The notes under the pieces were generated by a model that saw only the letters and a list, made by a program, of their open reading frames with translations, made no database searches and had not been told where the DNA came from. A DNA stretch of 7,626 bases, taken from Schleiferiaceae bacterium. GTDB lineage: Bacteria > Bacteroidota > Bacteroidia > Flavobacteriales > Schleiferiaceae. The stretch lies in NCBI GenBank assembly GCA_023260615.1, contig JALQUY010000057.1, positions 1 to 7,626 on the forward strand. Direction: 5' to 3'. A program made the position numbers and the translations under genes. Of this stretch, positions 5,457 to 7,626 are shown piece after piece. The first letter of the stretch is position 1, and every line of letters starts with the position of its first letter.

Positions 5457-7626
5457 AGCTTGAAGGTGATGCCGTAGAGGATTTGACGAGGCGCCTGGTA
5501 GCGAGCGGGGTTGCGAGGGTCCAAGCCAAACTCTTGGGGACCGTTGTATTCGGGGCGAGGATCGCGCCATTCATTGGGCACGTCATCGCCGTATTCGTAG
5601 GCGCGGCCCGTCACGGGATTGATAATTTGCGAATTCCTCCGGTTGAAGACGTTTTTAATTTCCACCGAAAGCGTGGCCCCACGCTGGTACTTCCCACGGG
5701 AAAGCGTGTAGGACCACTTGCTATCAAAGTTGTGCCAAGGTTGCGCCAGCTTCGCCAAGTACTGGTCGATCAGCGGTTGGTACTGGGGACGGCCCAAATC
5801 GTTCACACCGATGTATTCATAGGGGGTGTAGCGGTAGCCCGCGGAGGCATTGTATTGCACGTAACCGCTCAGACCGGCCAAACTCAAACGACCCACTTTG
5901 AGGGTGCTGTCAGGGGTGAAGAAGATGCCCCAGTTGGTGCTCCAGGGTCGGTCCCAGGCGAGGAAGGTCTCGCGGGTTAAGGAAACTTCGCCGTTTTGCT
6001 CAATTTGCAAAGCGGATTCGCGGGCCGAATTGGATTTGCCTCGGGCCACCTGAAAGCTACCGTTGCCAAAGAGGCGGAAGTGGCGTCCTAAGCGGTAATC
6101 TACGCCCAGCTCCAGACCCTGAATTTTGGCGTAGTCCTGGTTGATGTACATCGTTTTGGTGACGGGGCGTCCCGTTTGGTCCTTCACGATGACACGGCGG
6201 GAGACGATGTAGTCAAAGCGGTTGTTGTTGTAGGCGCCCACGGTGATGGCTAAGTCGCGGGTCAGCGCCGCCTTGTAGCCCACCTCGTAGGAGACGTTGA
6301 CTTCCGGATCCAAGTCGGGATTTCCCAAAAAGCTCAAGAAGCTTCGGTCTTGGTATACGGGATCCAAACCGGCGTAGATAAAGCGTGGGTGCGGCAAGCG
6401 CATGCTGTGGCCGTAGTTGAAGTAGAGCACGTGGTTGGGCCGAACGGGGAAGGAGACATTCACACGAGGGAGCATGCGCGCTTTCCAGCGCAGGCCGCCG
6501 AGGTTCACCGTTTTGGCCAGGTAGTCGCTGCGTATGGCGGGAATGACGGGCGCGGTCGAATCGGCGATGGCTTGGTCCGCAAAGGCGCCCGGAGCCCAAT
6601 AGTTAAAGCGCATGCCCAAGCTGGCCTGAATGCCTTTGTAGCTGATTTGGTCCTCCAAAAAGGCGCCGCCCTTCTGCGGATTGACCTTCCAAATGTCATT
6701 GCTCGAACCGATGCTGATACTGGGCGTACTCACGCTGTCGTTGAGCTGAATGGGGGCGCCCACCCAGGGAGCGGTGACGTCGACCCACTGGTATTCATTC
6801 CACTGGTGCTCCCATCCGGTAGCGATTTGGTGCACCTTGTTTTTAGGGTAGTAGTTCACCTTGCCGCGCAGGGTGTATTCCTGGGCGTAGTGGTCGTGCC
6901 ACGTAGAGCTGATGCCCCCGTTATTGACCAGGCCATCGCCGGGGCGGATGTAGAATATGCCGCTGGGGTCGTAAGGGTTGAAGACGTCCAGGGGGTAGGA
7001 GGCGATGTTGTCCTCGTCCAAAATGCCGTCTACCGTCGCGGTGCGGAAGGGGCGGCCATTGGCGTCGGCGCGCAGGTTGGTGAACATTCGGCCCGCGCTC
7101 AGCGTCAAGCCCCACTGCGGATTGAAGACATGCGTCAGATTCAAGGCCGTCAAATTGCTATGGTGCGTGTAGGTGGTCGCGTTGTCCAAATTCTTGCTGC
7201 GCGCATACTGGTAACCCGGCGCGAGAATGGCGTCAAATCCCACAATTTGCAGCGTGCGCGAATTCTGGTTGATGTTGAGCGAATGCTGGTTGGTGGCGGT
7301 CAACTTGGTGCCGTTCTTGATTTGCCAGCCCACCTTCGCGGTATGCGTCCAGCTGTTGCTTTCGCGGGGCGCCCATTGTTCGGGGTTGTTGGGGAAGAGG
7401 GAGGAGTGCAGCTGATCGGCCACGGTGGGGAAGTACTCATCCGTGATGTCCATGGTGGCCGAATTAAATACGGTCACTTTCTGCTTGGTGCCGGGCAGGG
7501 GGAAGGAGACGTTGAGTTCCGCTTGGTCCGTGTTGAAGCTGGTCACGGCGTCGGTGCTGCCCAGGTAGTCGCGCACATAGCGGCCCGAAACTTCTAAACG
7601 GTCACCGCCCTCACGAATGCGGGTCG
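5453..7626 (-). CDS. TonB-dependent receptor, C-terminal part (5' end off window)
   Basis: The frame enters from the right edge (first full codon at 7624) and gives 723 residues before TGA at 5455-5453, so the true start, the signal peptide and most of any plug domain are outside. What remains is the beta-barrel of a TonB-dependent receptor: long alternating strands, the family motif NPDLDPEVNVSYEVGYK (around 6260-6330), GAYNNNRFDYI, a paired GLELGVDYRLGRHF strand set, EIKNVFNRRNSQIINPVTGRAYEYG, and a terminal strand PRQILYGITFKL. Such receptors import siderophores, vitamins, sugars or peptides across the outer membrane, powered by TonB. Nothing here shows the substrate. It resembles the Oar/CarboxypepD-reg type more than SusC, and no SusD-like gene follows; a PorV-like gene does. 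Confidence 0.9.
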   Translation of the reverse strand, partial: TRIREGGDRLEVSGRYVRDYLGSTDAVTSFNTDQAELNVSFPLPGTKQKVTVFNSATMDITDEYFPTVADQLHSSLFPNNPEQWAPRESNSWTHTAKVGWQIKNGTKLTATNQHSLNINQNSRTLQIVGFDAILAPGYQYARSKNLDNATTYTHHSNLTALNLTHVFNPQWGLTLSAGRMFTNLRADANGRPFRTATVDGILDEDNIASYPLDVFNPYDPSGIFYIRPGDGLVNNGGISSTWHDHYAQEYTLRGKVNYYPKNKVHQIATGWEHQWNEYQWVDVTAPWVGAPIQLNDSVSTPSISIGSSNDIWKVNPQKGGAFLEDQISYKGIQASLGMRFNYWAPGAFADQAIADSTAPVIPAIRSDYLAKTVNLGGLRWKARMLPRVNVSFPVRPNHVLYFNYGHSMRLPHPRFIYAGLDPVYQDRSFLSFLGNPDLDPEVNVSYEVGYKAALTRDLAITVGAYNNNRFDYIVSRRVIVKDQTGRPVTKTMYINQDYAKIQGLELGVDYRLGRHFRLFGNGSFQVARGKSNSARESALQIEQNGEVSLTRETFLAWDRPWSTNWGIFFTPDSTLKVGRLSLAGLSGYVQYNASAGYRYTPYEYIGVNDLGRPQYQPLIDQYLAKLAQPWHNFDSKWSYTLSRGKYQRGATLSVEIKNVFNRRNSQIINPVTGRAYEYGDDVPNEWRDPRPEYNGPQEFGLDPRNPARYQAPRQILYGITFKL

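Noticed and set aside
5457..5570. Upstream extension of the PorV-like frame to a start at 5570
   Set aside because: The extra 38 residues lie entirely inside the receptor gene in another frame, are proline/serine/arginine-rich, and would bury the clear signal peptide that starts at 5456.
7227..7576. GTG at 7576 as the start of the receptor gene
   Set aside because: The same frame runs open to the window edge (LEVSGRYVRD just upstream), and a start there would lack a signal peptide and plug, so the gene is simply cut by the window.
6350..7597. Plus-strand open frame of 415 codons
   Set aside because: It is antisense to the TonB-dependent receptor, whose strands and motifs are clear. Its translation is a low-complexity mix rich in V, G, A, H and R with no domain pattern, as expected from the opposite strand of a GC-rich gene.

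Overview
The window looks like chromosomal DNA from a member of the Bacteroidota (or a close FCB relative) with a GC-rich genome. The evidence is a TonB-dependent receptor, a PorV/PorQ-family outer-membrane protein, a lipoprotein with a Bacteroidota-style lipobox, a large modular secreted protein of the kind exported by type IX secretion, no Shine-Dalgarno sequences ahead of the starts, and candidate TAnnTTTG promoter elements. I cannot name the genus. All four recognisable genes are on the minus strand, so transcription runs from the right edge to the left edge. I see no RNA gene, insertion sequence, CRISPR array or tRNA, and no gene-free stretch over 100 bases.

In order of transcription: 7626-5453 is the C-terminal 723 residues of a TonB-dependent receptor whose N-terminus lies off the window. 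5456-4431 encodes a 341-residue PorV/PorQ-family barrel. 4434-3235 encodes a 399-residue beta-propeller lipoprotein. These three are joined by two consecutive ATGA start/stop overlaps, so they are almost certainly one operon with coupled translation. After an 84-base gap without a visible terminator, a reading frame opens at 3150 and is still open at base 1 (1050 codons). It encodes a signal peptide, a plastocyanin-like copper domain, a lamin-tail domain, two near-identical OB-fold-like modules, a Calx-beta domain, a third OB-like module and the first residues of a second lamin-tail domain.

The working picture, which is inference, is a cell-surface unit. The receptor and the PorV-like barrel would sit in the outer membrane, the propeller lipoprotein would be anchored beside them, and the modular protein would be secreted or displayed. 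LTD plus OB modules are known from extracellular nucleases of the NucH/ExeM type, so nucleic-acid or phosphate scavenging is one possible role, but no catalytic domain is visible here. The substrate is unknown.
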